Source: SIG454 sp045646365
GTDB lineage: Bacteria > Bacillota > Clostridia > Monoglobales > Monoglobaceae
Length of the DNA: 35,829 nucleotides
Assembly (NCBI GenBank): GCA_045646365.1
Contig: JAZRKP010000089.1
Span: 1 to 35,829, forward strand
Direction: 5' to 3'
The position numbers were made by a program, and so were the translations under genes. Below the pieces are notes generated by a model. That model ran no database searches. It was not told the origin of the DNA and worked only from the letters and a program-made list of their open reading frames with translations. The stretch's first letter is position 1. The number at the start of each line of letters is the position of its first letter. Of this stretch, positions 24,386-31,606 are shown piece after piece.

Positions 24386-24994
24386 TTATTTTCTTCCTAC
24401 AATAATTCCATATATAACTGTTGAAATCGTATAAGGTATCAACAAAATCAACCATATAACCGATGCTATTGGCGAAAAAAACACACTCACTATCCCAAGC
24501 ATCCCCATAATCATTATTCCATATCCTGCAAAGCGGTTGATTCTTCTCGCATTTTCGGCACTGACATTCGCGTTGCTTACATAATCTGTTTTAAGCAAAC
24601 ACTTACCAACCACAAGAAAAATTACACCCACAAGCGAAGTAACTATCTTCCTGATATCCATATCCTTGCCAAGTCCGTATGCAAGAATTACCCCCTGCAC
24701 TGCTACCGCCATAACAGGAATAATCCAGATTGCCACTCTTTCAAACTTTATCCTCTTACCGTATTTTAAAGCATTTGCATTATTGATAATACAAGTAAAC
24801 ATCTGTAACCCCGCCATTATAAGCGGAAGTCCGAAAATGGTAAATCCCTTTGATGCAAAATTATCCGGCTCATTGTTCAGATTAAAGTGAATCGCCATTT
24901 TATCAGGCAAGCTCTCCCATAAGAGAACCCCAAACAAAATCGGCAAAAGGCAAATCACACAAGTTATAATACATCTCCGTTTTATAAATTTCAT
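24386..24994 (-). CDS. DUF1648-domain membrane protein (SdpI-like relative)
   Basis: I start at 24994 (MKFIKRRCIITCVI) after GGGAGGGAATT; the longer reading from 25081 has no support. The 202-aa protein has about six hydrophobic segments. After the first is the DUF1648 signature LPDKMAIHFNLNNEPDNFASK. The C-terminal half resembles the SdpI/YfhL type (NARRINRFAGYG, followed by two helices). SdpI in Bacillus is an immunity and signalling protein, but DUF1648 proteins in general have no agreed function, so I claim only the domain. Its ATG overlaps the TGA of a decayed upstream fragment (ATGA). Confidence 0.82.
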   Translation of the reverse strand: MKFIKRRCIITCVICLLPILFGVLLWESLPDKMAIHFNLNNEPDNFASKGFTIFGLPLIMAGLQMFTCIINNANALKYGKRIKFERVAIWIIPVMAVAVQGVILAYGLGKDMDIRKIVTSLVGVIFLVVGKCLLKTDYVSNANVSAENARRINRFAGYGIMIMGMLGIVSVFFSPIASVIWLILLIPYTISTVIYGIIVGRK

Positions 24995-25149
24995 AATTCC
25001 CTCCCATATAATCCATAAATCCAGTTTAAAACCACCTGACATCCGTCCATTCCCTGAACAATACTGCCGTAACCTGGACACACATAAAACTTAATTCTCT
25101 TCAAATTTTCAACATCCTCTGCATTTTGTATTAAATTATAGATAATTCT
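24991..25149 (-). pseudogene. decayed zinc-ribbon tail of an XRE-type regulator (remnant)
   Basis: Between the glutaminase stop and the DUF1648 start, the minus strand has an open frame without a proper start. It includes ENLKRIKFYVCPGYGSIV, then a Gly/Cys stretch, and ends LYGREL before TGA. This matches the C-terminal 'KFYVCPxCGNI...CCGRxL' zinc ribbon found on clostridial XRE regulators. However, the second cysteine of CPxC is Tyr and the CCGR is LYGR, so metal binding would be lost. It ends in an ATGA overlap with the next gene, the original operon junction. I infer that the regulator gene was deleted and this end is decaying. Confidence 0.5.
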
Positions 25150-26067
25150 CTAAAAAATACTAAGTTCCAGTTCCTGGCTTAACATCTCTAAAGCTTTAAT
25201 TCCCGCAAAGCTATTTCCCTTATTGTCCAAAGCAGGCGAATATATTCCTATTCCAAATCTTTTCGGAGCAACCGCCATAATCCCTCCGCCAACACCGCTT
25301 TTTGCAGGAACTCCAACATTGACGGCAAATTCGCCCGAACCATCATACATCCCACAATTCATTAAAACCGCGTTGATATACTGAGCATACCGCTTATCAA
25401 ATAACTGCTTGCCTGTTTTGTTATCCCTTCCTCCGTTTGCAAGAACAATCGCTATTTTCGCCAGGTCAATACAACTTACCTTTATGGAGCATGCACGAAA
25501 ATAACACTCCAAAACCTCTTCCACTTCTGCATCAATAAGACCATAGGCTTTCAGCATATATGCAAGAGCCCTGTTTTTGTTCCCCGTCGCTTTTTCTGAT
25601 TGAAATACATTTTCATCCACTTCCAGCGTGGGATTATCAGCAATCACTTTTGTTAAATTTAGTAATCTCTCAAACTTTTCCTTATAGTCTTCACCCTTAA
25701 TCAAAGTACATAAAGCAATAGCTCCCGCATTTACCATAGGGTTTATGTGCTCACACCTCAATGCCTGGTCACTGTAATTAAACGCATCAAAAGGCTTTCC
25801 TGTCGCCTCAACCCCAACAATTTTGCGAACACTCTCCTCGCCATTATCAATTAGAGTCATCAAAAGAATGATTGGTTTTACAACACTCTGCATAGTAAAT
25901 GTTTTATCATAATCTCCCGCAAAGAATATTTCCTCTGTATTTGAGGTAACACAAATACCAAAATCATCAATATCTGCTTTCGCAAGTTCCGGAATATAAT
26001 TTGCAAGCTTTCCTCTTTTAGTATAGTGATAGCATTTCTCTATAACATTTTGAAGTAAATTATTCAT
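25150..26067 (-). CDS. glsA: glutaminase A
   Basis: This serine-dependent glutaminase hydrolyses L-glutamine to glutamate and ammonia. The 305-aa length fits the bacterial glutaminase family, which has a beta-lactamase-like fold. The catalytic Ser-x-x-Lys is SVVK (Ser61, Lys64) in FTMQSVVKP. NPMVNAGAIAL, IDLAKIAIVLANGG and the C-terminal PAKSGVGGGIMAVAP motif are all present. AAGAGGAAGAG precedes the ATG. It is the last clearly chromosomal gene before the repeat-bearing array to its right. Confidence 0.95.
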   Translation of the reverse strand: MNNLLQNVIEKCYHYTKRGKLANYIPELAKADIDDFGICVTSNTEEIFFAGDYDKTFTMQSVVKPIILLMTLIDNGEESVRKIVGVEATGKPFDAFNYSDQALRCEHINPMVNAGAIALCTLIKGEDYKEKFERLLNLTKVIADNPTLEVDENVFQSEKATGNKNRALAYMLKAYGLIDAEVEEVLECYFRACSIKVSCIDLAKIAIVLANGGRDNKTGKQLFDKRYAQYINAVLMNCGMYDGSGEFAVNVGVPAKSGVGGGIMAVAPKRFGIGIYSPALDNKGNSFAGIKALEMLSQELELSIF

Positions 26068-26123
26068 TTTCTCTTCCTCTTTTCCCTATCTACTTTTAAA
26101 ATATACAAACTTATGTATCAAAT

Positions 26124-26750
26124 TTAAGCTTTTAGATCTGAAATCTCTTTCTGCAGATTTTCCAAAAATATACCTGCATGAGCACCGTCCATTTGCGTGT
26201 GGTGAAACTGAAACGAAATAGGAAGATAAACCTTAAATAACTTTTTGCGATATTTTCCCCATATTATAAACGGATTATTAAAAATACCACTATTCATTCC
26301 AACTGCACCATCAATTTCTGTATCAACAATAGCTGATGTTCCAATTACCATACAATCCTCTGATAAGTCTCTGTCCTGACAGTTTTCAGCTACCCATGTT
26401 GTATGTTCCAGATAATCAGCATTGAATTTTTCTAAATCATCAGAGTAAAGAATATCGCAAGAACTTACTTCTCCATCCTTGTTTTTTACAATCGTATTTA
26501 CTGAAATTTTATCATACTTCATAAGTTTGTCACCAACAGGAAGAATATAAAATTCTTTTACTTTTGCTGCAGCCTTACCAATACAGAAATCTATAAGCAT
26601 ATTAAATTTCAGTTTTTTCTTCTTTGATATTTTGAAAAGATTAGTAATATCTAATGTTTTGAAAAAAGTAACCATTGGATTTGGGGCTTTCATCCACAAA
26701 TCAAATGCCATTTTCCTTGTCGTATCCCTTGGATTTATTTCAACAGCCAT
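26124..26750 (-). CDS. CatA-like acetyltransferase (type A chloramphenicol acetyltransferase family)
   Basis: I start at 26750 (MAVEINPRDTTRKMAFDLWM) after GGAGGAAAT. The 208-aa length and order of motifs match type A chloramphenicol acetyltransferases. The catalytic segment FQFHHTQMDGAHAGIFLENLQ keeps the HHxxxDG motif, with acid/base His and structural Asp. Many gut Clostridia encode relatives whose substrate is unknown, so resistance to chloramphenicol is not proven. It is the last gene of the four-gene repeat-separated array. Its upstream repeat copy carries a TATAAT (26797-26802) with a weak GTGCAT 18 bp upstream. Confidence 0.85.
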   Translation of the reverse strand: MAVEINPRDTTRKMAFDLWMKAPNPMVTFFKTLDITNLFKISKKKKLKFNMLIDFCIGKAAAKVKEFYILPVGDKLMKYDKISVNTIVKNKDGEVSSCDILYSDDLEKFNADYLEHTTWVAENCQDRDLSEDCMVIGTSAIVDTEIDGAVGMNSGIFNNPFIIWGKYRKKLFKVYLPISFQFHHTQMDGAHAGIFLENLQKEISDLKA

Positions 26751-26787
26751 TACTATTTCCTCCATTAAGTATATATTTTCCGCACCA

Positions 26788-26860
26788 TTCGACATAATTA
26801 TAGTGACACCTAAGGTTTAGATGCACGCATTTTTTAGTGGCAATTCATAACAAGTCAGGT
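26788..26860 (-). repeat. interspersed intergenic repeat, copy 1 (before the CatA-like gene)
   Basis: The core on the plus strand is TAAGGTTTAGATGCA (26811-26825). It is flanked on the left by TTCGACAT (26788) and on the right by CAATTCATAACAAGTCAGG, all shared with the other copies. On the minus strand it forms the 5' leader of the gene. Confidence 0.85.
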
Positions 26861-26874
26861 CTAAAACTCCTTCA

Positions 26875-27006
26875 TTATACATTTTCAGATATAGAAAATG
26901 TCTGTGCATTATTTGTGCGTTTTTTATTTTCGTATGTAGATGTTGTTATTCTAATGAACGCAAAAACAAAAAGTAAAATTAAAATAATTGTTAAAATCCT
27001 TCTCAT
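26875..27006 (-). CDS. small membrane peptide, 43 aa, in the repeat-separated array
   Basis: This short gene lies in the 360-bp gap between two array genes. AAAGGAG sits 8 nt before ATG at 27006. The peptide starts MRRILTIILILLFVFAF, a hydrophobic helix after a positively charged start, followed by a polar tail ending ISENV. The repeat copy upstream is placed as for the other genes of the array, which supports it as a real unit. No function can be assigned. Confidence 0.6.
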   Translation of the reverse strand: MRRILTIILILLFVFAFIRITTSTYENKKRTNNAQTFSISENV

Positions 27007-27029
27007 TATTTATACTCCTTTTGCCAAAA

Positions 27030-27103
27030 TTCGACATATCCATATTGCGAGTCATAAGGTTTAGATGCAACTTATTTTAGTAACAAGTTCGTGGCAAGTC
27101 AGG
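27030..27103 (-). repeat. interspersed intergenic repeat, copy 2 (before the 43-aa gene)
   Basis: The plus-strand core CATAAGGTTTAGATGCA (27053-27069) is preceded by TTCGACAT and ATTGCGAG. It is followed by CAAGTTCGTGGCAAGTCAGG (27084-27103), homologous to the right half of copy 1. Confidence 0.88.
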
Positions 27104-27111
27104 AGTAAAAA

Positions 27112-27483
27112 TTATTCGATTTCCTCGAACTGAAATTCTTCGTTTATATATTCATCAAGGCTTCCGTTAATTCGAGTAAATTCGTGAGTTCCTTCTGACA
27201 ATTTCAAATTATTTGCCTGCATATATAAAGAAATTGTTTTTCTAATAGGTTCTTCGATTTGTTCCAATGTGCTATATTCTTTAGGAACTTCTAAAAATAT
27301 TTTATAATCAGCAACATCATTTTCTTCAACCACTATTCGACTGTAATCTTTAGAAGTTTTAATTTCTGTTGTGGATGCCCAATGATATGCCATACCAACA
27401 AAAAATGTAATTATCAAAGTACCAATCCAAATAAGAATGGTTAGAAAAACACCAAGTTTCTTAAAAAATGAAATTAACTTCAT
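27112..27483 (-). CDS. unrecognised membrane-anchored protein, 123 aa
   Basis: The ATG at 27483 follows AAAGGAAG by nine nt; a GTG at 27492 would leave no spacing. The protein has one N-terminal transmembrane helix (LISFFKKLGVFLTILIWIG and onward, residues ~5-31). A soluble ~90-residue domain rich in Glu, Lys and Thr follows, ending FQFEEIE. I do not recognise the family. It is the second gene of the repeat-separated array, between the PHP gene and the 43-aa peptide, and has its own repeat-type leader. Confidence 0.75.
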   Translation of the reverse strand: MKLISFFKKLGVFLTILIWIGTLIITFFVGMAYHWASTTEIKTSKDYSRIVVEENDVADYKIFLEVPKEYSTLEQIEEPIRKTISLYMQANNLKLSEGTHEFTRINGSLDEYINEEFQFEEIE

Positions 27484-27508
27484 ATATTGCACTTCCTTTC
27501 AACATTAT

Positions 27509-27549
27509 TCAACATCTTTTAATTGCGACACATAAGGTTTAGATGCAAA
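27509..27549 (-). repeat. interspersed intergenic repeat, copy 3 (before the 123-aa gene)
   Basis: This copy keeps TTCAACAT, ATTGCGACA and the core CATAAGGTTTAGATGCA (27531-27547). Its right half has diverged into several small dyads, for example GTCGATATGC (27557-27566) against GCAAATCGAC, GCAAACTAAAAATTTGC, and GTTGC/GCAAC near 27609-27621. Confidence 0.82.
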
Positions 27550-27629
27550 CCTTTTTGTCGATATGCAAACTAAAAATTTGCTCGATGTTTTACTTCGCAA
27601 ATCGACGTGTTGCTATGCAACGTAATAGA

Positions 27630-28310
27630 TTATTCTAAATTCATCGTAAAAACATTTATTCTTTTGTTTTTCACACGTTCAATAAAATCTTGTTCATTGA
27701 CAATTGGCGTTTCAGAGCTCATACCTGCCAACAACTTGTGTTCACTTGCACAATGATTATCCGAACCGGCAAATTCTAACAATCCATAATTCTTCGCATA
27801 AATTTTCGCCATATTATTTTCAAAATCACTTCTTGATGAATTGATTACTTCAATTCCATGCACATGTCTTGGAAACAGTCGAATATGATCAATATAAGAT
27901 GCCTCTCTATACGGGTGTGCCTGTATTACCAAAGCACCACTCTTCATTAAATATTCAAGTTCCTCACTCTTTTTCATATTCATAATTTGTGGATTTTTTA
28001 AATACCATTCCTTGGTAAGACCATATACTAAAAAATCCGTTCCTTTATAAGATAGTTCAACTCCGGAGAAAACTTTAAATCCTATGGACTTCCCATACTT
28101 TACACCTTCTTCATAATCCGAAAAGTAAAATTCAATTTTTTCTTCATAAGAAGCTGTTGAATCTATATTAATATTCCCATCTAAAAAATGGTTTGTGATA
28201 AAAATACCATCATATCCGTTATGTTTATAAAAATCTATGTTTTCATAAACATTTGCTTTAGCACATTTACTTACAGGGTATGTATGCAAATGTGTTTCAT
28301 ATTTATACAT
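27630..28310 (-). CDS. PHP-domain metal-dependent phosphoesterase
   Basis: PHP-family proteins hydrolyse phosphoesters such as histidinol phosphate or nucleoside 3',5'-bisphosphates with two or three metal ions. I start at 28310 (MYKYETHLHTYPVS), eight nt after AAAGGAG. The four PHP motifs are visible: HLHT (motif I), ITNHF (II), VIQAHPYREAS (III) and GSDNHC (IV). The 226-aa length means it is a stand-alone domain. Substrate unknown. It is the first gene of the repeat-separated array; a nucleotide-signal or nucleic-acid role in defence is possible but unsupported. Confidence 0.88.
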   Translation of the reverse strand: MYKYETHLHTYPVSKCAKANVYENIDFYKHNGYDGIFITNHFLDGNINIDSTASYEEKIEFYFSDYEEGVKYGKSIGFKVFSGVELSYKGTDFLVYGLTKEWYLKNPQIMNMKKSEELEYLMKSGALVIQAHPYREASYIDHIRLFPRHVHGIEVINSSRSDFENNMAKIYAKNYGLLEFAGSDNHCASEHKLLAGMSSETPIVNEQDFIERVKNKRINVFTMNLE

Positions 28311-28334
28311 TTTCCGCATCTCCTTTCGTCAAAT

Positions 28335-28410
28335 TTCGACATTCTTTATATTGCGAGGCATAAGGTTTAGATGCATCCGATTACAAGAAGAAGTTCACAT
28401 AAAGTTAAGA
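28335..28410 (-). repeat. interspersed intergenic repeat, copy 4 (before the PHP gene)
   Basis: The plus-strand core CATAAGGTTTAGATGCA (28359-28375) has TTCGACAT and ATTGCGAG on its left. GAAGTTCACATAAAGTTAAG on its right is a diverged version of the right half of copies 1 and 2. It separates the array from the methylase gene. Confidence 0.86.
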
Positions 28411-28425
28411 ACAAAAACATATACA

Positions 28426-29175
28426 CTACTTTTTAAATACAAATAAATATTCGTGTGCAATAAGCAAGAAATTATACTTTACACTATTTGTTTTCCAATA
28501 GCCGGTTGCTTTACAATTATGTTGTTCTTTTATAATCAGTTCTTTTAGTTTAAACCCTGCATCTTCGAAAATCCTCATTACATCAAACGACATTGGAATC
28601 ATATGACCTTTTTGTCTTGTGTCACCCATAAGTATAGCACAAAACTTGTCCTTCTTCAAAACACGATAACTCTCCGATGCTACCTTTTTCATTTCTTCAA
28701 GAAAATCTTTGACATTTAATTGAGATAGGTCGCCATCAATTCCATCGCTGTATTTGATAATATCTGCATATGGTGGGTGTGTGCATATCAGGTCAATGCT
28801 TTCATCAGGGATGAAATCGAGATTTCTTGCATCTCCTTTTTTGATATATACTTTCCCTTTAGCAGGTTCGTAATCAAATGCTGTTTTCTCTCTGCATCTA
28901 TCAAGTGCGACATCATTTATATCAATACCAATTATATCTCTGTTTAGAAGTTTTGCTTCAACAAGAGTTGTTCCACCACCGGCAAACTGGTCGAGAATTA
29001 AATCATTCTCCTTGGAATAGCGCAATATAATATTTCTCGGTATATAGGGCGACCAGTTTCCACGCCATTTAGCATCATGTGTTGCCCAATCTCCCCGTTT
29101 AGGAAATGACCAATGCGTAGTCATTTCAAGTTCAAAGTCGTCAGGCACCCACTTTTTAACTTTATTTTCTGACAT
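28426..29175 (-). CDS. second DNA methyltransferase of the R-M operon (N4-C/N6-A type)
   Basis: This SAM-dependent methylase is 249 aa. Motif I (LDQFAGGGTTLVEA) comes near residue 62, before the catalytic motif IV-like THPPYADIIKYS near residue 133. The HPPY form is unusual beside the canonical DPPY/SPPY/NPPY, and the order differs from the DpnA-type methylase of the pneumococcal DpnII operon. The start ATG overlaps the endonuclease stop (TAATG), so the two are co-translated. It probably protects the same site or a modified/single-stranded form, but the target is inferred only from the operon. Confidence 0.85.
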   Translation of the reverse strand: MSENKVKKWVPDDFELEMTTHWSFPKRGDWATHDAKWRGNWSPYIPRNIILRYSKENDLILDQFAGGGTTLVEAKLLNRDIIGIDINDVALDRCREKTAFDYEPAKGKVYIKKGDARNLDFIPDESIDLICTHPPYADIIKYSDGIDGDLSQLNVKDFLEEMKKVASESYRVLKKDKFCAILMGDTRQKGHMIPMSFDVMRIFEDAGFKLKELIIKEQHNCKATGYWKTNSVKYNFLLIAHEYLFVFKK

Positions 29176-30053
29176 TATTTAAAAACCTCATTGATTATAC
29201 CATTTTCTAAATCCTTGATATTATAAATGTGTTCCATAACATCAAATGTTTCTTCAAGATTATTCCGAGCATCCATCCAACCGTTGCCATCGGTAAACCA
29301 TACAAATGTAAAATTATCAATTCCCCGTGCTTCTTGAGAAATTTGTTTGTAACTACGAGCTGTTTCGTTCAATTTTGAGCCACTACTTGCATAGAAATTT
29401 GTTTCTATTCCATAAATAGTATTTCCTTTATGTACCACGAAATCAAATCGTTTAACGGTTTTGCCTTTGTTTGAAATTGCTGATAAATCAAGATTAAATT
29501 TCTTTTCAATTTCTTTTATCTTCATTTCTTTAAAATATGTTTGGTCCTTTACAAATCCTGCGTTTATAATAAACCCCTCAACCAAATTTTCCATAAGGTG
29601 TCCACCGCGATTTTTACGACCATTGGAATCAAGTCCGGTTTCAACACCAGTTGCATAATCGACTAAATTATTTACAATGTGATTTTTTAACAAATCAAAT
29701 AATCCGGTTTCTTGCATAAAATACTTATATTTTTCATAATGAGTGTGACTGTTTGGCGGATACTTTGCAAAGTCAAATTGAAACAAGTGACCTCCGTTTT
29801 CGTCTTGACAGTATATCTCGTTTGCTCTAACTGCTAATAGTAAAGGAATACACTTTAATACTTCGGGATATTTTTTCATCAACTTTTCAAAATCTTCTTC
29901 AATATTAGTTGAACCAATAAGAGAATTTAAGATGTTAAGTTCAACTTTAATATCATCTACATTTCTATGAACTTTTTTAAAATCTATATAGTAGCCATAA
30001 TCAGCGATGCTATCACGGAATCCAGATAACCATGTATTAAAATCTCTAATCAT
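29175..30053 (-). CDS. type II restriction endonuclease, DpnII/MboI family (GATC)
   Basis: DpnII-family enzymes cut unmethylated GATC. The 292-aa protein follows the DpnII pattern closely from end to end: FNTWLSGFRDSIADYGYY at the start, then NILNSLIGSTNIEEDFEKL. Later come DYATGVETGLDSNGRKNRGG and the nuclease core VKRFDFVVHKGNTIYGIETN, followed by the hallmark SSGSKLNETARSYKQI. GGGAGGTC lies before the ATG. Flanking genes encode a Dam-type methylase and a second methylase, as expected for a DpnII-like system. GATC specificity is inferred from family resemblance. Confidence 0.94.
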   Translation of the reverse strand: MIRDFNTWLSGFRDSIADYGYYIDFKKVHRNVDDIKVELNILNSLIGSTNIEEDFEKLMKKYPEVLKCIPLLLAVRANEIYCQDENGGHLFQFDFAKYPPNSHTHYEKYKYFMQETGLFDLLKNHIVNNLVDYATGVETGLDSNGRKNRGGHLMENLVEGFIINAGFVKDQTYFKEMKIKEIEKKFNLDLSAISNKGKTVKRFDFVVHKGNTIYGIETNFYASSGSKLNETARSYKQISQEARGIDNFTFVWFTDGNGWMDARNNLEETFDVMEHIYNIKDLENGIINEVFK

Positions 30054-30068
30054 ATTATCGACCTCCCT

Positions 30069-30329
30069 TTATTTTATATTATGACACCGAATTCCATCAC
30101 TTGGTATACTTCGATGGGGATTTCCCCTATGAACATAACAATGACTTTGTGGACCATCAGGATGCTTATCACTACTTCTTTTTGGAGTATCTCCAAAACA
30201 ACTAGGATATGGGAAATATATATGTTCCTCCCCGTCAATTTCGGAACATCTTGGGCAAGATTTATATGATTCATCTTCACTATATTGTGATTGATTTAAA
30301 GGTTTGCCACAGTATTTACAATTCGACAA
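30069..30329 (-). CDS. small zinc-ribbon protein inside the R-M operon (86 aa)
   Basis: The start is TTG 30329, nine nt after GGAG. MSNCKYCGKPLN and YKSCPRCSEID give two CxxC knuckles, hence a probable zinc ribbon. The C-terminal half contains DGPQSHCYVHRGN and IRCHNIK, with further Cys/His residues that could form a second metal site or an HNH-like motif. I do not recognise the family. It lies between the Dam methylase and the endonuclease with short gaps. A control protein for expression or an accessory nuclease are possible roles, both inferred from position only. Confidence 0.7.
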   Translation of the reverse strand: MSNCKYCGKPLNQSQYSEDESYKSCPRCSEIDGEEHIYFPYPSCFGDTPKRSSDKHPDGPQSHCYVHRGNPHRSIPSDGIRCHNIK

Positions 30330-30351
30330 TTAAATCAGCTCCTTATTTGTC

Positions 30352-31419
30352 TTAATAATTTGATATCAAAAGTTCTCTTATTTTACCTCTGCCTTGGCTA
30401 TTACTATTTATCATTCTTGTAGCTTCAACTCGTTTGATTCTATGGTTTCTATAAATATTATCAAAGAATTCATCCTTCTCATCAATATTCTTCGGATCCG
30501 AATTGCTTACCACTATTTTAGCACCTTTTTTATTCATTTCGTCTACAAATTCCGCAAGTTCAATTTGTTCTTCATCTGTGAATAGGCTTTCTGTGTATGC
30601 AGTAAAGCTTGATGTTTCTGTAAGCGGTCTGTATGGCGGATCAAAGTACACGAATGTGTTCTTGTCTATAAAGTCTGCAGACTCTTTGTAGTCACCACAT
30701 ACTACTTCGACATTTTGAAGTTTTTCTGAAACTGCTCTCAAGTTTTTTTCATCACATATAAGAGGATTTTTATATGAACCCATTGGCACATTGAATAGTC
30801 CTTTTTTGTTTACTCGATAGAGTCCGTTGAAACATGTCTTATTTAAGAATATCATTAGTGCGGCTTTAGTAACATTCTTTGTTTCATTGCCATTTACCTT
30901 GATATCGTTAAATTTGTCTCGCATACTCATATAATATTCTTTTCGGTCTTCTGTATCTAGGTTTATATATTCTTCCTGATATTTTTCCAACAAGGTGATT
31001 AAATCATCTATTCTATGTTTAATGATATGATATGTGTTAATCAATTCTGCGTTTATATCACTTATATAAATCTCTTTAATGGTATACTTACTGAGTACAT
31101 CGAATAGAACCGCGCCACCACCTACGAAAGGTTCTGCATACTTGGTTATGGTGCTGTCGAATGGGTAGTAATTCTCAATCTCTTTTAGGAGCTGTCCTTT
31201 TCCTCCTGCCCATTTCAGGAATGGCTTAACACCTTTTTCGTCAGTATCAGTATATCTGGTACTTCTTGCATCAATAGGTTTTTCCGCATCATCTGGAATA
31301 ATCCACATATTGCCCACCATTATTGCATTAGCAATTCTGTTTTCAGAACATAGAACAGCAACTCGTCTTTGGGATATTCCCCATTTATCAGCTGCCTGTC
31401 TTGCACACATAAATCCCAT
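30352..31419 (-). CDS. Dam/DpnM-type adenine-N6 methyltransferase with N-terminal HTH fusion
   Basis: The catalytic part (from about residue 64) matches DpnM/Dam: motif I PFLKWAGGKGQLL, EPFVGGGAVLFD, CFNGLYRVNKKGLFNVP and catalytic motif IV VYFDPPYRPL. It should methylate adenine in GATC. Residues ~1-50 (CARQAADKWGISQRRVAVLC, then IIPDDAEKP) are a MerR/excisionase-like helix-turn-helix. That domain is common as a separate domain in Clostridia but absent from pneumococcal DpnM. I choose ATG 31419, nine nt after AAGGAG; ATG 31425 would be only three nt away. It is the first gene of the R-M operon, and its promoter carries a dyad around the -10. Confidence 0.93.
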   Translation of the reverse strand: MGFMCARQAADKWGISQRRVAVLCSENRIANAIMVGNMWIIPDDAEKPIDARSTRYTDTDEKGVKPFLKWAGGKGQLLKEIENYYPFDSTITKYAEPFVGGGAVLFDVLSKYTIKEIYISDINAELINTYHIIKHRIDDLITLLEKYQEEYINLDTEDRKEYYMSMRDKFNDIKVNGNETKNVTKAALMIFLNKTCFNGLYRVNKKGLFNVPMGSYKNPLICDEKNLRAVSEKLQNVEVVCGDYKESADFIDKNTFVYFDPPYRPLTETSSFTAYTESLFTDEEQIELAEFVDEMNKKGAKIVVSNSDPKNIDEKDEFFDNIYRNHRIKRVEATRMINSNSQGRGKIRELLISNY

Positions 31420-31434
31420 AAACATACACTCCTT

Positions 31435-31478
31435 GAGTTTTATAGAAATATTATATTCTAAAACTCGAATAAAAGCAA
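31435..31478 (-). promoter_or_regulatory. promoter of the R-M operon with a dyad centred on the -10
   Basis: On the minus strand TTGCTT (31473-31478) and TATAAT (31450-31455) are 17 bp apart. The 8-bp arms GAGTTTTA (31435-31442) and TAAAACTC (31459-31466) form an inverted repeat centred at 31450.5, so a bound dimer would cover the -10. The HTH of the first gene is the obvious candidate ligand, which is an inference. Confidence 0.7.
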
Positions 31479-31523
31479 TACCATTTTTGTAATTTCTACA
31501 TTTTTAACAATACGATCTACACA

Positions 31524-31565
31524 AAAAAGCATTTTGTTTAACCTTAATGGTACAAAATGCTTTTT
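31524..31565 (-). terminator. terminator of the DUF5343/HEPN pair
   Basis: AAAAAGCATTTTGT (31524-31537) pairs with ACAAAATGCTTTTT (31552-31565) around a 14-nt loop. It is followed by Ts on the minus strand and lies 41 nt after the upstream gene's stop. The symmetrical A/T flanks also permit plus-strand termination. Confidence 0.85.
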
Positions 31566-31606
31566 GTTAAATACCAACTACTATTTGTTATTATCCTATA
31601 ATAACA

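Noticed and set aside
26788..28410. Bona fide integron attC sites
   Set aside because: The GTTRRRY / RYYYAAC core pairs are absent, no IntI-like gene is in the window, and only one copy has an extended imperfect palindrome. Left as a cassette-like repeat of unknown mechanism.
26788..28410. CRISPR array
   Set aside because: Only four repeats, spaced by whole genes and not by uniform spacers, and no cas genes.
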